DNA of 64,000 nucleotides from Candidatus Thorarchaeota archaeon (GTDB taxonomy: Archaea; Asgardarchaeota; Thorarchaeia; Thorarchaeales; Thorarchaeaceae): NCBI GenBank assembly GCA_029855935.1, contig JAGSHN010000019.1, positions 41,216-105,215 of the forward strand, in the 5' to 3' direction. A program made the translations under genes and the position numbers. This document shows positions 43,879 through 52,826 of this stretch, piece after piece; the first letter of the stretch is position 1, and each line of letters starts with the position of its first letter. Under the pieces are notes generated by a model. It did no database searches, had not been told where the DNA came from, and worked only from the letters and a program-made list of their open reading frames with translations.

Positions 43879-44702
43879 TCATCCTTGAGGATGTCCACTA
43901 TGCCTATGACGGCGTCTATCCCGCGCTCAGGGGTGTTTCACTGCAGATTGATGATGGCGAGTCTGTGGCGATAATGGGTACAAATGGCGCAGGCAAGACG
44001 ACACTGATAAAGCATCTCAATGGACTTCTGCGGCCCGACCGAGGCCGTGTGTTCATAGATGGTGTGGACACATCCACGATGTCTGTGGCTGAGCTCTCGA
44101 GAATCGTCGGACTGGTCTGGCAGAATCCCGACCATCAGTTGTTCCTCGAGTCGGTGGAGAAGGAGGTCATATTCGGCCTCAAGAATCTCGGGTTCTCGGA
44201 TGAGGAGGCGAGAGAGCGCTGCGATGTCACGCTGAGAGATCTGGGTATTGAACATCTGGCCCAGAGATCCCCCTTCACGCTGTCTGGTGGCGAGCGCAAG
44301 CGCGTGACACTTGCCTGTGTTCTGGCCACGGAACCGCGTGTTCTCGCCTTGGATGAGCCGACAATCGGTCAGGACGCACTCCAGAAGGCCCGACTTGGCG
44401 CTATGCTGCAGGCGATGAACGCGTCTGGCCGGACCGTCATTGTTGTCACGCATGATGTGGAGTTCGCGGTGGAAAACTTCAATCGGACAATTGCTATGGC
44501 CGACGGCCGGATAGTTGCGGATGGCCCTACAAGGTCTGTCTTGAGTAACGATCGCGTCATAGAACAATGTTCACTCTCTCCTCCACAGATGACCCTCACT
44601 GCGAGAGCCCTGAACAGGCTCTTTCCGGATGTTCCCACTCGTCTTGCCTTTGTGGAGGAGGTCGAGTCACAGATCGTGCGGCTGCTGGGAGGAGGCGAGT
44701 GA
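43875..44702 (+). CDS. ECF transporter ATPase, EcfA2
   Basis: A 275-residue second ATPase. Walker A GTNGAGKTT, Q-loop VWQNPDHQLFLESV, signature LSGGERKRVTLAC, Walker B VLALDEPTIGQD, switch VTHDVE. The two ATPases form the asymmetric pair characteristic of group II ECF modules. Followed one base later by EcfT. Confidence 0.9.
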   Translation: MIILEDVHYAYDGVYPALRGVSLQIDDGESVAIMGTNGAGKTTLIKHLNGLLRPDRGRVFIDGVDTSTMSVAELSRIVGLVWQNPDHQLFLESVEKEVIFGLKNLGFSDEEARERCDVTLRDLGIEHLAQRSPFTLSGGERKRVTLACVLATEPRVLALDEPTIGQDALQKARLGAMLQAMNASGRTVIVVTHDVEFAVENFNRTIAMADGRIVADGPTRSVLSNDRVIEQCSLSPPQMTLTARALNRLFPDVPTRLAFVEEVESQIVRLLGGGE

Positions 44703-44703
44703 G

Positions 44704-45474
44704 ATGTCATTCCTCGAGGTCTTCCAGTACACTCGTCAGGACTCTGTCATCCACAGGCTCGATCCGCGTTCGAAGTTCGTCTTCTCAGGAACGTGTGCGG
44801 CCATCTCTCTGATGTTCCTCCAGATAGTCCCGCTCACAATCCTGCTCTTCGCCCTCATCCCTCTGTTGGCCGTCGCCAAGTCACTCGGCCGCTGGATGCG
44901 GAGCATGAGAGGTCTCCTTGGCCTCATCCTATTCATAATGGTCTTCAACACACTCTTTGCCACCGTCCCTCATCCGCTATCATACTCTATCGCACTGACG
45001 CTTCGCCTCATTGCCCTGATGACATCATTCTCACTCTTCTTTCTGACAGTCCATCCGGACGACCTCTCACAGGCGCTGATTCAGCTGCATGTCAAGTTCG
45101 AGTTTGCCTTCGCGATGAGCATGGCAATGAGGTACGTGCCGACGCTTGCTCAAGAGGCTTATGCAATAATGGACGCTCAGAAGGCCCGCGGTGTTGAACT
45201 GGACAAGGGCAACCTCCTCCGTCGTATCAAGAACGTCATCCCGATAATCGTGCCGCTGATAGTGGTGTCCATCCGGAGAGCCCTGTCAGTGGCAGAGAGC
45301 ATGGAATCGAGAGGCTTTGGCGCCAGTGAGAATCGCACCTATCTTGAGCGTCTGCAGTTTCGACGTGGTGATTGGGCCGTCGTACTGGTCTCGCTGCTGC
45401 TTCTCGCCAGTGCGGTCTACATCCGATACTGGCTTGGTCTGCCCGCATGGATGATGTGGGAGTTGCCTCTCTGA
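44704..45474 (+). CDS. ECF transporter transmembrane protein, EcfT (CbiQ-like)
   Basis: A 256-residue membrane protein starting at ATG 44704. It has HRLDPRSKFVF at the N-terminus, five to six hydrophobic segments, and the coupling helices with AQKARGVELDKGNL and AESMESRGFG, the two Ala-Arg-Gly/Ser-Arg-Gly motifs of EcfT that contact the ATPases. No S component (substrate-binding membrane protein) is encoded next to it, so substrate is open: cobalt/nickel, biotin, riboflavin or other vitamins. Confidence 0.9.
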   Translation: MSFLEVFQYTRQDSVIHRLDPRSKFVFSGTCAAISLMFLQIVPLTILLFALIPLLAVAKSLGRWMRSMRGLLGLILFIMVFNTLFATVPHPLSYSIALTLRLIALMTSFSLFFLTVHPDDLSQALIQLHVKFEFAFAMSMAMRYVPTLAQEAYAIMDAQKARGVELDKGNLLRRIKNVIPIIVPLIVVSIRRALSVAESMESRGFGASENRTYLERLQFRRGDWAVVLVSLLLLASAVYIRYWLGLPAWMMWELPL

Positions 45475-45562
45475 GACTGCGGGTAGTCGTGCTGTCTACG
45501 GTGTTCCTGCTACCAGTCTTGTGTCATAGTTTATCTTGTAGTAGTGCATCTGTATACGTGCA

Positions 45563-46147
45563 ATGAATCCCATCAAAGGCGTCAAGCTTCCGCGTCGCAG
45601 ATCGTATACATTGAAGCGACTCCTGCAGGATGCAATGACGATTCAAGCGACACCCGGGGTCATCCAGAGACTGGGGAGCGAGGTCATCTATGCGGAGTGG
45701 AAGTTTGCGCAGGAGCAATTTGGGCCTGACAGTCCGATAACCCAGGGCCTGGCGAAGGCGCTCAGCTTTATGGAGAAGGAGTACGAGCGCATGCTTCTGG
45801 AGGGCGAGATCTCATCGCCCACTGACACACCACGGGCGGCCCTACAGAAGCTTCTCAAATCTCTTCCCAAGGAGGCCAAGGATCACGTCCTTGTGCGCGA
45901 CCCAGCCTATATCCATCAGGTCTTGGAGGAGGTTCTCGAGGACAGGCTCCGCGAGCTGGAGCGATGCAGCCAGATCGAGGCGGGCCTCAGACGCGAGGTT
46001 GAGGAGAACCCCGATGACCCTGACCTGTATAATCAGCTCCGTGTGGTTCTGTGGCTCAAGGGTGACTTTGAAGAGTCGAGTAAGGTCTTCGCACGCGCGA
46101 GGGAACTGGGCTGGTCGCCAGACAGGTCTGCGCTTGTGGCCCTGTAG
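45563..46147 (+). CDS. Helical protein of unknown function with TPR-like end
   Basis: A 194-residue, largely helical protein. N-terminus is basic (KGVKLPRRRSYTLKRLLQDAM); a long charged middle follows, and the last ~50 residues (NPDDPDLYNQLRVVLWLKGDFEESSKVFARARELGWSPD) look like a single TPR or TPR-like hairpin. Not recognised otherwise. It lies between the ECF module and hutU, with its own gap on both sides. Confidence 0.6.
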   Translation: MNPIKGVKLPRRRSYTLKRLLQDAMTIQATPGVIQRLGSEVIYAEWKFAQEQFGPDSPITQGLAKALSFMEKEYERMLLEGEISSPTDTPRAALQKLLKSLPKEAKDHVLVRDPAYIHQVLEEVLEDRLRELERCSQIEAGLRREVEENPDDPDLYNQLRVVLWLKGDFEESSKVFARARELGWSPDRSALVAL

Positions 46148-46204
46148 CATCTCTGGATGGTAGGACAGGATGACCTACAACGCGCAGTCTAGCGCTCGTC
46201 GAAG

Positions 46205-46213
46205 CATTTATTC
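46205..46213 (+). promoter_or_regulatory. TATA-like element upstream of hutU
   Basis: CATTTATTC lies ~80 bases before the hutU ATG at 46292 in the 144-base gap after the helical protein gene. Confidence 0.35.
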
Positions 46214-46291
46214 AAATCTGTGTGCCACGTCGCGGCGTGCCTGTGACAGGCTGTTGCCACCCTGATACGAGTAGTTCGCGGAAGTGATTGA

Positions 46292-48316
46292 ATGATGTTT
46301 GATGTGTCCAAGGCGATGACCATCTCGCTGTCGGACGAGTTTCCTCCCGACCCTGTGTTTGATCCCAAGATCCGGAGGGCACCAAGCAGGGGCTTCACGC
46401 TCACAGAGAAGGAAACCGTCCTCGCCCTCAAGAACGCGCTCAGGTATGTCCCTGAGAAGCTGCACAAGCGTCTTGCCCCTGAGTTCCTCAAGGAACTGAT
46501 GGATCGTGGTCGTATCTATGCCTACAGATACAGGCCGCCGGGCAGGATATACGCGCGGCCTGTCGACGAATACAGGGGGATTCTTGAGGCGCGGGCCATC
46601 CAGGTGATGATTGACAACAATCTGGACTTTGATGTGGCGCTGTATCCCTATGAACTCGTCACATATGGTGAGACTGGCCAAGTATGTCAGAACTGGATGC
46701 AGTACCGCCTCATCAAGAAGTACCTTGAGGTGATGACAGAAGAGCAGACCCTCATCGTCATGTCTGGCCATCCGCTGGGGCTGTTCCCATCTCGTCGTGA
46801 CGCGCCACGGGTGATATCCACAAACGGTCTAATGGTGGGCATGTTTGACACACCTGAGGAGTTTCACCGTGCACAGGCCCTTGGGGTGGCCAACTACGGT
46901 CAGATGACAGCTGGTGGCTGGATGTACATTGGTCCCCAGGGCATAGTCCACGGGACGTATATCACACTGCTCAATGCCGGACGGCTCTATCTGGGCGTGC
47001 CTCCTGACAAGGACCTGAGCGGACATGTGTATCTCAGCTCTGGTCTTGGCGGAATGAGCGGTGCGCAGGCCAAGGCAATTGAGATTGCAGGCGGCATTGG
47101 CATCATCGCTGAGGTTGACAAGAGCCGCATCGACACCAGATTGGAGCAGGGTTGGTTGTCGAAGTGGACCGACGACCTAGACCAAGTCTTTGAGTGGGTG
47201 GAGGAGCATCGCAAGACGGGAGCTCCAGTGTCCATAGGCTACTACGGAAATGTCGTGGACCTCTGGCAGTACGTTGTGGACAAGAACATCCCGATAGAGC
47301 TTGCCTCTGACCAGACATCCTGCCATGCGGTCTACGAGGGTGGCTATACTCCTCAGGGAGTGACGTATGAGGAGGGCAAGAGGCTGCTGAAGGAGAACTT
47401 CGACGAGTTCAGACGACTGGTCGACAGGTCGCTCCGCAAGCAGTTCGAGCTCATCAGGACAATGGCGGAGCGGGGCACCCACTTCTGGGACTACGGAAAC
47501 AGCTTTATGAAGGCCGTCTTCGACGCTGGAGTGAGAGAGATTGCGAAGAACGGTCATGACACCTCTGAAGGCTTCATATTTCCCTCCTATGTCGAGGACA
47601 TAATGGGCCCAATCTGCTTCGACTACGGCTACGGTCCGTTCAGGTGGGTCTGTCTGAGCGGCAAGCACGAGGACCTCATCGAGACGGACAGGGCCGCTAT
47701 GTCGTGTATCGATCCCACGCGACGTGCTCAGGACCGCGACAACTACGTCTGGATACGCGATGCAGAGAAGAACAATCTCGTGGTTGGCTCAGAAGCGCGA
47801 ATTCTCTATGCCGATGCGGCAGGCCGTGTCAAGATTGCTCTCAAGTTCAACCAGCTGGTGCGCGAGGGCAAGATTGGTCCTGTCATGCTCGGCCGTGATC
47901 ATCACGACACTGGTGGCACTGACTCGCCCTTCAGAGAGACCTCGAACATCCGTGATGGCAGCAATGTGATGAGCGATATGGCACACCACTGTTGGGCAGG
48001 AAACGCTGCCCGTGGCATGACGATGGTAGTTCTCTCCAACGGTGGCGGTGTGGGAACTGGCAAGGCAATCAACGGCGGCTTCGGTCTGGTCCTTGATGGC
48101 AGTGAGCGCGTCGACAGGATAATCCGCTCTGCGCTGGACTGGGACGTGATGAGTGGCGTGGCTCGAAGGGCGTGGGCCCGCAACGAACACGCGCTTGAGA
48201 CGGCTATCGAATGGAACGAGCGGATGGAGGGCCAGGGCCACATCACTCTGCCATATATCCCGGAGGAGGGCCTCGTCGAGGAGCTTGTCAGAGAGGCCTT
48301 CGAGGAGCGCAGGTGA
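46292..48316 (+). CDS. hutU: Urocanate hydratase, long form
   Basis: A 674-residue urocanase, second enzyme of histidine breakdown (urocanate to imidazolonepropionate). Diagnostic stretches: TYGETGQVCQNWMQYRL, GHPLGLFPS, GLGGMSGAQAKA (NAD-binding Rossmann turn), DQTSCHAVYEGGY, CFDYGYGPFRWVCLSG and GGVGTGKAINGGFG near the end. Typical bacterial HutU is ~555 residues; this length matches animal UROC1 (~676) and related long forms, with extra N-terminal and internal sequence. Transcribed alone on the plus strand; hutH and hutI are close but not contiguous. Confidence 0.95.
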   Translation: MMFDVSKAMTISLSDEFPPDPVFDPKIRRAPSRGFTLTEKETVLALKNALRYVPEKLHKRLAPEFLKELMDRGRIYAYRYRPPGRIYARPVDEYRGILEARAIQVMIDNNLDFDVALYPYELVTYGETGQVCQNWMQYRLIKKYLEVMTEEQTLIVMSGHPLGLFPSRRDAPRVISTNGLMVGMFDTPEEFHRAQALGVANYGQMTAGGWMYIGPQGIVHGTYITLLNAGRLYLGVPPDKDLSGHVYLSSGLGGMSGAQAKAIEIAGGIGIIAEVDKSRIDTRLEQGWLSKWTDDLDQVFEWVEEHRKTGAPVSIGYYGNVVDLWQYVVDKNIPIELASDQTSCHAVYEGGYTPQGVTYEEGKRLLKENFDEFRRLVDRSLRKQFELIRTMAERGTHFWDYGNSFMKAVFDAGVREIAKNGHDTSEGFIFPSYVEDIMGPICFDYGYGPFRWVCLSGKHEDLIETDRAAMSCIDPTRRAQDRDNYVWIRDAEKNNLVVGSEARILYADAAGRVKIALKFNQLVREGKIGPVMLGRDHHDTGGTDSPFRETSNIRDGSNVMSDMAHHCWAGNAARGMTMVVLSNGGGVGTGKAINGGFGLVLDGSERVDRIIRSALDWDVMSGVARRAWARNEHALETAIEWNERMEGQGHITLPYIPEEGLVEELVREAFEERR

Positions 48317-48373
48317 GTCCTACTACTGGCGGCGACGGGGGTCATAGCGGCCCCCGCCGCAGTGGTCCCTTCA

Positions 48374-49033
48374 TCAGCGGGTCTCGCTCTGACTGGCGAG
48401 CCCGTGTTTCAGTACATCTCCTGACAGGATGTGCGCCTCACGGATTGGCTGTACGGCCCCATCCCATATTGATGATCTCACTACGCGTATTGCAGTCTCG
48501 AGGCTGACACCGTGTCCCACCGAGACGTATATCGGTCGTCCTCGTCCCTCGGGCCAGAGTGCTGCGCCCAGCACCTCGTCATCCTCTGTCACCATAGCGA
48601 CATCCCCCGCACGTTCTCGTATGGTCCCAAGCAGCAGGCTCTTTGCAACACCTATCGTCTGTATGCCGAGTTCCACGCCCACCAGACAGGCCAGACCGAA
48701 TCTGCGCGGATGGAGGATGCCGTTCGCATCAATCAGGACAGGACCGTCCGGGCGGAACTGTCGTAATACCCGGATGATTGGAGGTCCCTCCCGCAACTGG
48801 AAGGCGCCCGGGATGTACTCTGCCTCAACGTGGTCCACATGATGCCCCACACGCAGAACGCGGCGTGAATGGATGTCCATCTCGACAGCACATGCCACGG
48901 CCAACGGGTCAGCATAGGCGACATCCACTCCTGTGACGCGTGTTACCTCGATAGGCCGGATGTCAGCCTGAATGACCTCATGCGCCCTTCTTCTCTGCTC
49001 CTCGTATACCTCTCGAAGGCGTTTCTCATCCAT
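48374..49033 (-). CDS. nfi: Endonuclease V
   Basis: A 219-residue deaminated-base repair nuclease (deoxyinosine, or inosine in RNA). Active-site pattern: GVDVAY (first Asp), EYIPGAFQLREGP (Glu, wedge motif), VLIDANGILHPRRFGLA (Asp and hypoxanthine pocket). It sits on the opposite strand between hutU and hutH with no obvious functional link to histidine degradation. Confidence 0.94.
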   Translation of the reverse strand: MDEKRLREVYEEQRRRAHEVIQADIRPIEVTRVTGVDVAYADPLAVACAVEMDIHSRRVLRVGHHVDHVEAEYIPGAFQLREGPPIIRVLRQFRPDGPVLIDANGILHPRRFGLACLVGVELGIQTIGVAKSLLLGTIRERAGDVAMVTEDDEVLGAALWPEGRGRPIYVSVGHGVSLETAIRVVRSSIWDGAVQPIREAHILSGDVLKHGLASQSETR

Positions 49034-49158
49034 CGATACAATCCCGCCGACACGGAGAACAATCTGAGCGCAGTCCTCCCGCGACGAACTTACGTCTTGT
49101 GATTGTCATTCAGTCATAACCGAATGAGGATATACTGTGAGTCTCGCGTACGGCAAGT

Positions 49159-49167
49159 CTTAAAGCA
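49159..49167 (+). promoter_or_regulatory. TATA box of hutH
   Basis: CTTAAAGCA is 62-70 bases upstream of the hutH ATG (49229), in the divergent gap with endonuclease V. Confidence 0.4.
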
Positions 49168-49228
49168 GGGCTCCAAGACAGCGTAAGTCGCTGAGAGCAG
49201 GGTCATCTCACAGGGTGTTGATCAAGGG

Positions 49229-50764
49229 ATGACGGTCGCAATCGATGGTGAGAGTCTGACAATCGAGGATGTTGTCCGCGTCGCACGAGATGGAGTACAG
49301 GTTGTCCTCTCAGAGAGCGCCCGCGACAAGATTCTTCGGAGTCGTGAGGTCGTCGAGACTGCTGTGCGGGAGGGACGTACAGTCTATGGTGTGAACACAG
49401 GGTTCGGTGACCTAGCGAATGTGACAATCGATGCTGCGGATGTTGCAGCCCTACAGCTCAACCTCATACGAAGTCACAGTGTCGGTGTCGGTGACCCGTT
49501 TCCGGACGAGGTTGTACGGGCTATGATGCTCCTGCGAGCAAATGCTCTGGCCAAGGGCTACTCCGGCGTCAGGCTTGTGGTGGTCGAGACTCTGATCGAG
49601 ATGCTCAATCGTGATGTGGTGCCCGTCGTCCCACAGCAGGGATCTGTGGGGTCGAGTGGCGACCTAGCACCGCTGGCCCATATGGTACTTGTGATGATTG
49701 GTGAGGGCGAGGCACGGTATGGTGATGATGTCTTCTCAGGTGAGGAGGCAATGCACCGAGCGGGGATTGAGACACTGCATCTAGAGGCGAAGGAGGGCGT
49801 TGCACTGATCAACGGCACGCAGCCCATGACCGCTGTCGGTGCTCTCGCGGTACACGATGCGCTCGCACTCGTTCGGGATGCCACTATTGCGGGCGCGATG
49901 GGCCTTGAGGCGCTGAGAGGCACAAGGAGGGCGTACGACCCACGCATACACAGGATACGACCACACGAGGGACAGGCCGATGCCGCACAGGCACTGCTCA
50001 GAGTCCTGCAGGACAGCGAGATCAACCAGTCTCACGCCGACTGTGGCAAGGTGCAGGATGCCTATTCTCTGCGTTGCTTTCCTCAGGTACTGGGTGCCTG
50101 TATCGATGCCATAAGATATGTCTACAGCGTCATTGAGACAGAGATCAATGCGGCCACCGACAACCCTCTCGTCTTCTACGAGGGAGGTCACGATGTCATA
50201 TCTGGAGGAAACTTTCACGGTGAGCCCATTGCTCTCGCAATGGACTTTCTCGCCATCGCTCTTGCCGAGATTGGCAACATCGCCGAGCGCAGGATAAACC
50301 GGCTTGTGGACCCGAAGTTGAGCGGTCTTCCTGCCTTTCTGACCCGGAACAGTGGCCTGCAGTCGGGGATGATGATTGCACAGTACACAGCCGCCTCTCT
50401 CGTGTCAGAGAACAAGGTCCTCGCGCATCCGGCAAGTGTCGACTCAATCCCCACGAGTGCTGAACAGGAGGACCACGTTAGCATGGGGACCATTGCTGCG
50501 AGGAAGGCCCGTCAGGTCCTTGAGAACGTCCGCAACATCGTGGCGATTGAGTATCTGTGTGCATCGCAAGGGATTGACCTATTGCGTCCATTGCGCACGT
50601 CTGAACCGCTCGAATGCGCGCACGCCGTCATTCGGACTAGGGTGAGGGATCTCACAGATGACCGTCCGCTCTATCTGGACATCCGCGAGATTCGTAGCCT
50701 GATGGACAGTGGCGAGGTAGTCTCCGCAGTCGAGGCGGTCACAGGACCACTCTATGAGCCCTGA
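49229..50764 (+). CDS. hutH: Histidine ammonia-lyase
   Basis: A 511-residue enzyme that deaminates histidine to urocanate. VNTGFGDLANV near the N-terminus, the MIO-forming loop GSVGSSGDLAPLAH (~140-153), KVQDAYSLRCFPQV, and NPLVF...GGNFHGEPIA all fit HutH. The tripeptide that cyclises into the MIO cofactor is usually Ala-Ser-Gly; here it reads Ser-Ser-Gly, a conservative change at the first position. Length is normal. Convergent with hutI, 48 bases apart. Confidence 0.96.
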   Translation: MTVAIDGESLTIEDVVRVARDGVQVVLSESARDKILRSREVVETAVREGRTVYGVNTGFGDLANVTIDAADVAALQLNLIRSHSVGVGDPFPDEVVRAMMLLRANALAKGYSGVRLVVVETLIEMLNRDVVPVVPQQGSVGSSGDLAPLAHMVLVMIGEGEARYGDDVFSGEEAMHRAGIETLHLEAKEGVALINGTQPMTAVGALAVHDALALVRDATIAGAMGLEALRGTRRAYDPRIHRIRPHEGQADAAQALLRVLQDSEINQSHADCGKVQDAYSLRCFPQVLGACIDAIRYVYSVIETEINAATDNPLVFYEGGHDVISGGNFHGEPIALAMDFLAIALAEIGNIAERRINRLVDPKLSGLPAFLTRNSGLQSGMMIAQYTAASLVSENKVLAHPASVDSIPTSAEQEDHVSMGTIAARKARQVLENVRNIVAIEYLCASQGIDLLRPLRTSEPLECAHAVIRTRVRDLTDDRPLYLDIREIRSLMDSGEVVSAVEAVTGPLYEP

Positions 50765-50812
50765 GATGGACTGTGAGATGGTAACCTGATGACTCAGATG
50801 CCAGCGGCTCGC

Positions 50813-52081
50813 TCAGGGTCCGAGCTTCGTGTGCACCACCTGCCCTGCCACTATCACCGTGTGAATGAGATTTGTGGCGAATCTGTAGGCCAGGTACTCG
50901 GGGTTTGGACAGTCGAGGACTATGATGTCGGCCCGTTTGCCTACCTCTATGGAGCCCAGCTGGTGCGCACGGTCAATCGCGTGAGCCGCATTGATCGTTG
51001 TGGCCGAGATTGCCTCTCTTGGGAACATCTTCATCTTGTAGCAGGCGAGGGCGATGGTGAAAAACATTGACTCATTGGCACAGTTGGGGTTGAAGTCTGT
51101 GGCAAGGGCAACAGGAAGCCCCATCTCAATCATATCGCGTGCGCGGGCGTAGTCGGTGTCAAGACTGAAGGCAGTCGCAGGAAGCAGAGTGGCAATCGTT
51201 CCTGCAAGACGCATCGCCTCAAGGTCATCATCCGATGCCATCAGCAGATGGTCGGCCGACACTGCACCAACCTCGGCGGCAAGGCCAGCACCTCCCAGAT
51301 GGACAATCTCGTCAGCGTGAACCTTCAGTTTCATCCCCGCGCTCTTGGCTGCGAGGAGTATTCTCCGTGACTGCTCGATGTCGAAGACTCCTCTCTCACA
51401 GAACACGTCACAGAACTCGGCAAGACCCGCCTTGGCCACCGAGGGTATCATCTCGTCAACAACGAGGTCCACGTAGTCGTCCGTTCGTCCCTTGTATTCT
51501 GGTGGTACCGCGTGGGCCCCGAGAAAAGTTGTCACAATCTCTGAGGGGAGCATCTCTCTGAGTCTCTGTGCTGCTGCGAGCATCTTCATCTCGTGTTCCG
51601 TGCTAAGGCCGTACCCGCTCTTGACCTCGATAGTCGTTGTACCGAGGGTGAGCATTCCATCTGCAAATGAGAAGGCTATCTTGGCAAGTTCGTCCTCTGA
51701 TGCCGCCCGTGTGGCTCTCAGAGTGTTGAGGATCCCGCCCCCAGCCTCAAGGATCTCCATGTAGGTCTTACCTGCCAATTTCATTGCAAAGTCGTTCTCG
51801 CGCGACCCGGCAAAGACAAGATGAGTGTGGCTGTCCACGAACCCGGGCATTGCAAACATACCGGGAAACTCGACCTCCAGCATCTCCGGTGCTGGCTCAT
51901 CGATCTGACTGACGACATCCTGTGTAGGTCCGACAGATACTATTCTGCCTCTCTCTATGGCGATCGCAGCGTCCTCTATGATTTCGAGTTCCCTCAGATC
52001 CTCACCGGTCTTCGGTGAGTCCGTGTGTCCAGCCAGCGTCGCCAGTTGTCCTATGTGTTTCAACACGAGGTCGGGTCGCAT
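50813..52081 (-). CDS. hutI: Imidazolonepropionase
   Basis: A 422-residue amidohydrolase, third step of histidine degradation. Metal ligands: FVDSHTHLVFAG (HxH), KVHADE and ATDFNPN; YGLSTEHEMKMLAAA and the GAHAVPPEYKGR stretch are typical of HutI. The final step(s) to glutamate (HutG or HutF, or glutamate formimidoyltransferase) are not in the window. Divergent from the PRTase gene. Confidence 0.96.
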   Translation of the reverse strand: MRPDLVLKHIGQLATLAGHTDSPKTGEDLRELEIIEDAAIAIERGRIVSVGPTQDVVSQIDEPAPEMLEVEFPGMFAMPGFVDSHTHLVFAGSRENDFAMKLAGKTYMEILEAGGGILNTLRATRAASEDELAKIAFSFADGMLTLGTTTIEVKSGYGLSTEHEMKMLAAAQRLREMLPSEIVTTFLGAHAVPPEYKGRTDDYVDLVVDEMIPSVAKAGLAEFCDVFCERGVFDIEQSRRILLAAKSAGMKLKVHADEIVHLGGAGLAAEVGAVSADHLLMASDDDLEAMRLAGTIATLLPATAFSLDTDYARARDMIEMGLPVALATDFNPNCANESMFFTIALACYKMKMFPREAISATTINAAHAIDRAHQLGSIEVGKRADIIVLDCPNPEYLAYRFATNLIHTVIVAGQVVHTKLGP

Positions 52082-52174
52082 CCTGTTTCTCCCTGTCCTG
52101 CCTCGCTATCACGCCCTAATTTGAGTTGTGCCGTCTGGACTTCAGAGTTCAGCTGACGGGCCCTCACTGCGGTG

Positions 52175-52184
52175 AATTAATATG
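52175..52184 (+). promoter_or_regulatory. TATA box of the PRTase-Cgi121 unit
   Basis: AATTAATATG lies 46-55 bases upstream of the ATG at 52230, between short GCGG and CCGC arms. Confidence 0.4.
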
Positions 52185-52229
52185 CCGCCAGCAGGTGCCT
52201 GACTCAGAGAACTGAGGCTGAGATGCGTC

Positions 52230-52811
52230 ATGGAGTACTTGGTGCTGGGCTGGGACGACATCTACAATCTGACCCTGCAGCTCTCCGAGAGGATAGTCGA
52301 GAGTAGCTACGAGCCCAACGTGATTGTGGGGATTGCACGTGGAGGATGGATTCCGGCGAGAATCCTGTCCGACGTGCTCTATACTCAGACGATGTGGAAC
52401 GTTCGCATCGAGTACTATACCGAGCTCGGGATACGAGGTCCCGAGCCACGAGTGACCCAGCCTCTGTCTGTTCCTCTTGAGGGCAAGCGCATTCTTCTCG
52501 TTGACGAGGTGGCGGACACTGGTGAGAGCCTGAGTCATGCTGTCGACTACGTCCGTTCTCTCGATGTCGCTGATGTCCGTACGGCTGTCTTGCACCTCAA
52601 GCCGGCATCGATGATCCGCCCGGACTACTACATCCAGGAGGTCAATGCCTGGATAGTCTATCCGTGGGAGATACGCGAGTCGATAATCGCGCTTGTCAAG
52701 GAATTCCGCCGACAGGACCCGACGCTCACCCTGAAGGACATCCGTGACCGTCTCGTCTTCGAGGTGGGGTTCGACCCGACACTCGCCGACTACTTCATTA
52801 AGCGGCTCTGA
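52230..52811 (+). CDS. Purine-type phosphoribosyltransferase
   Basis: A 193-residue type I PRTase. The PRPP-binding loop is ILLVDEVADTGES (~89-101), with VIVGIARGGWIPARILSD (the hypoxanthine/xanthine PRTase-like flexible segment) before it. This resembles the Gpt/Hpt-like group used in purine salvage, but substrate base cannot be told. The Cgi121 gene follows 15 bases after its stop. Confidence 0.85.
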   Translation: MEYLVLGWDDIYNLTLQLSERIVESSYEPNVIVGIARGGWIPARILSDVLYTQTMWNVRIEYYTELGIRGPEPRVTQPLSVPLEGKRILLVDEVADTGESLSHAVDYVRSLDVADVRTAVLHLKPASMIRPDYYIQEVNAWIVYPWEIRESIIALVKEFRRQDPTLTLKDIRDRLVFEVGFDPTLADYFIKRL

Positions 52812-52826
52812 TGTCCCCTCCTCGTG

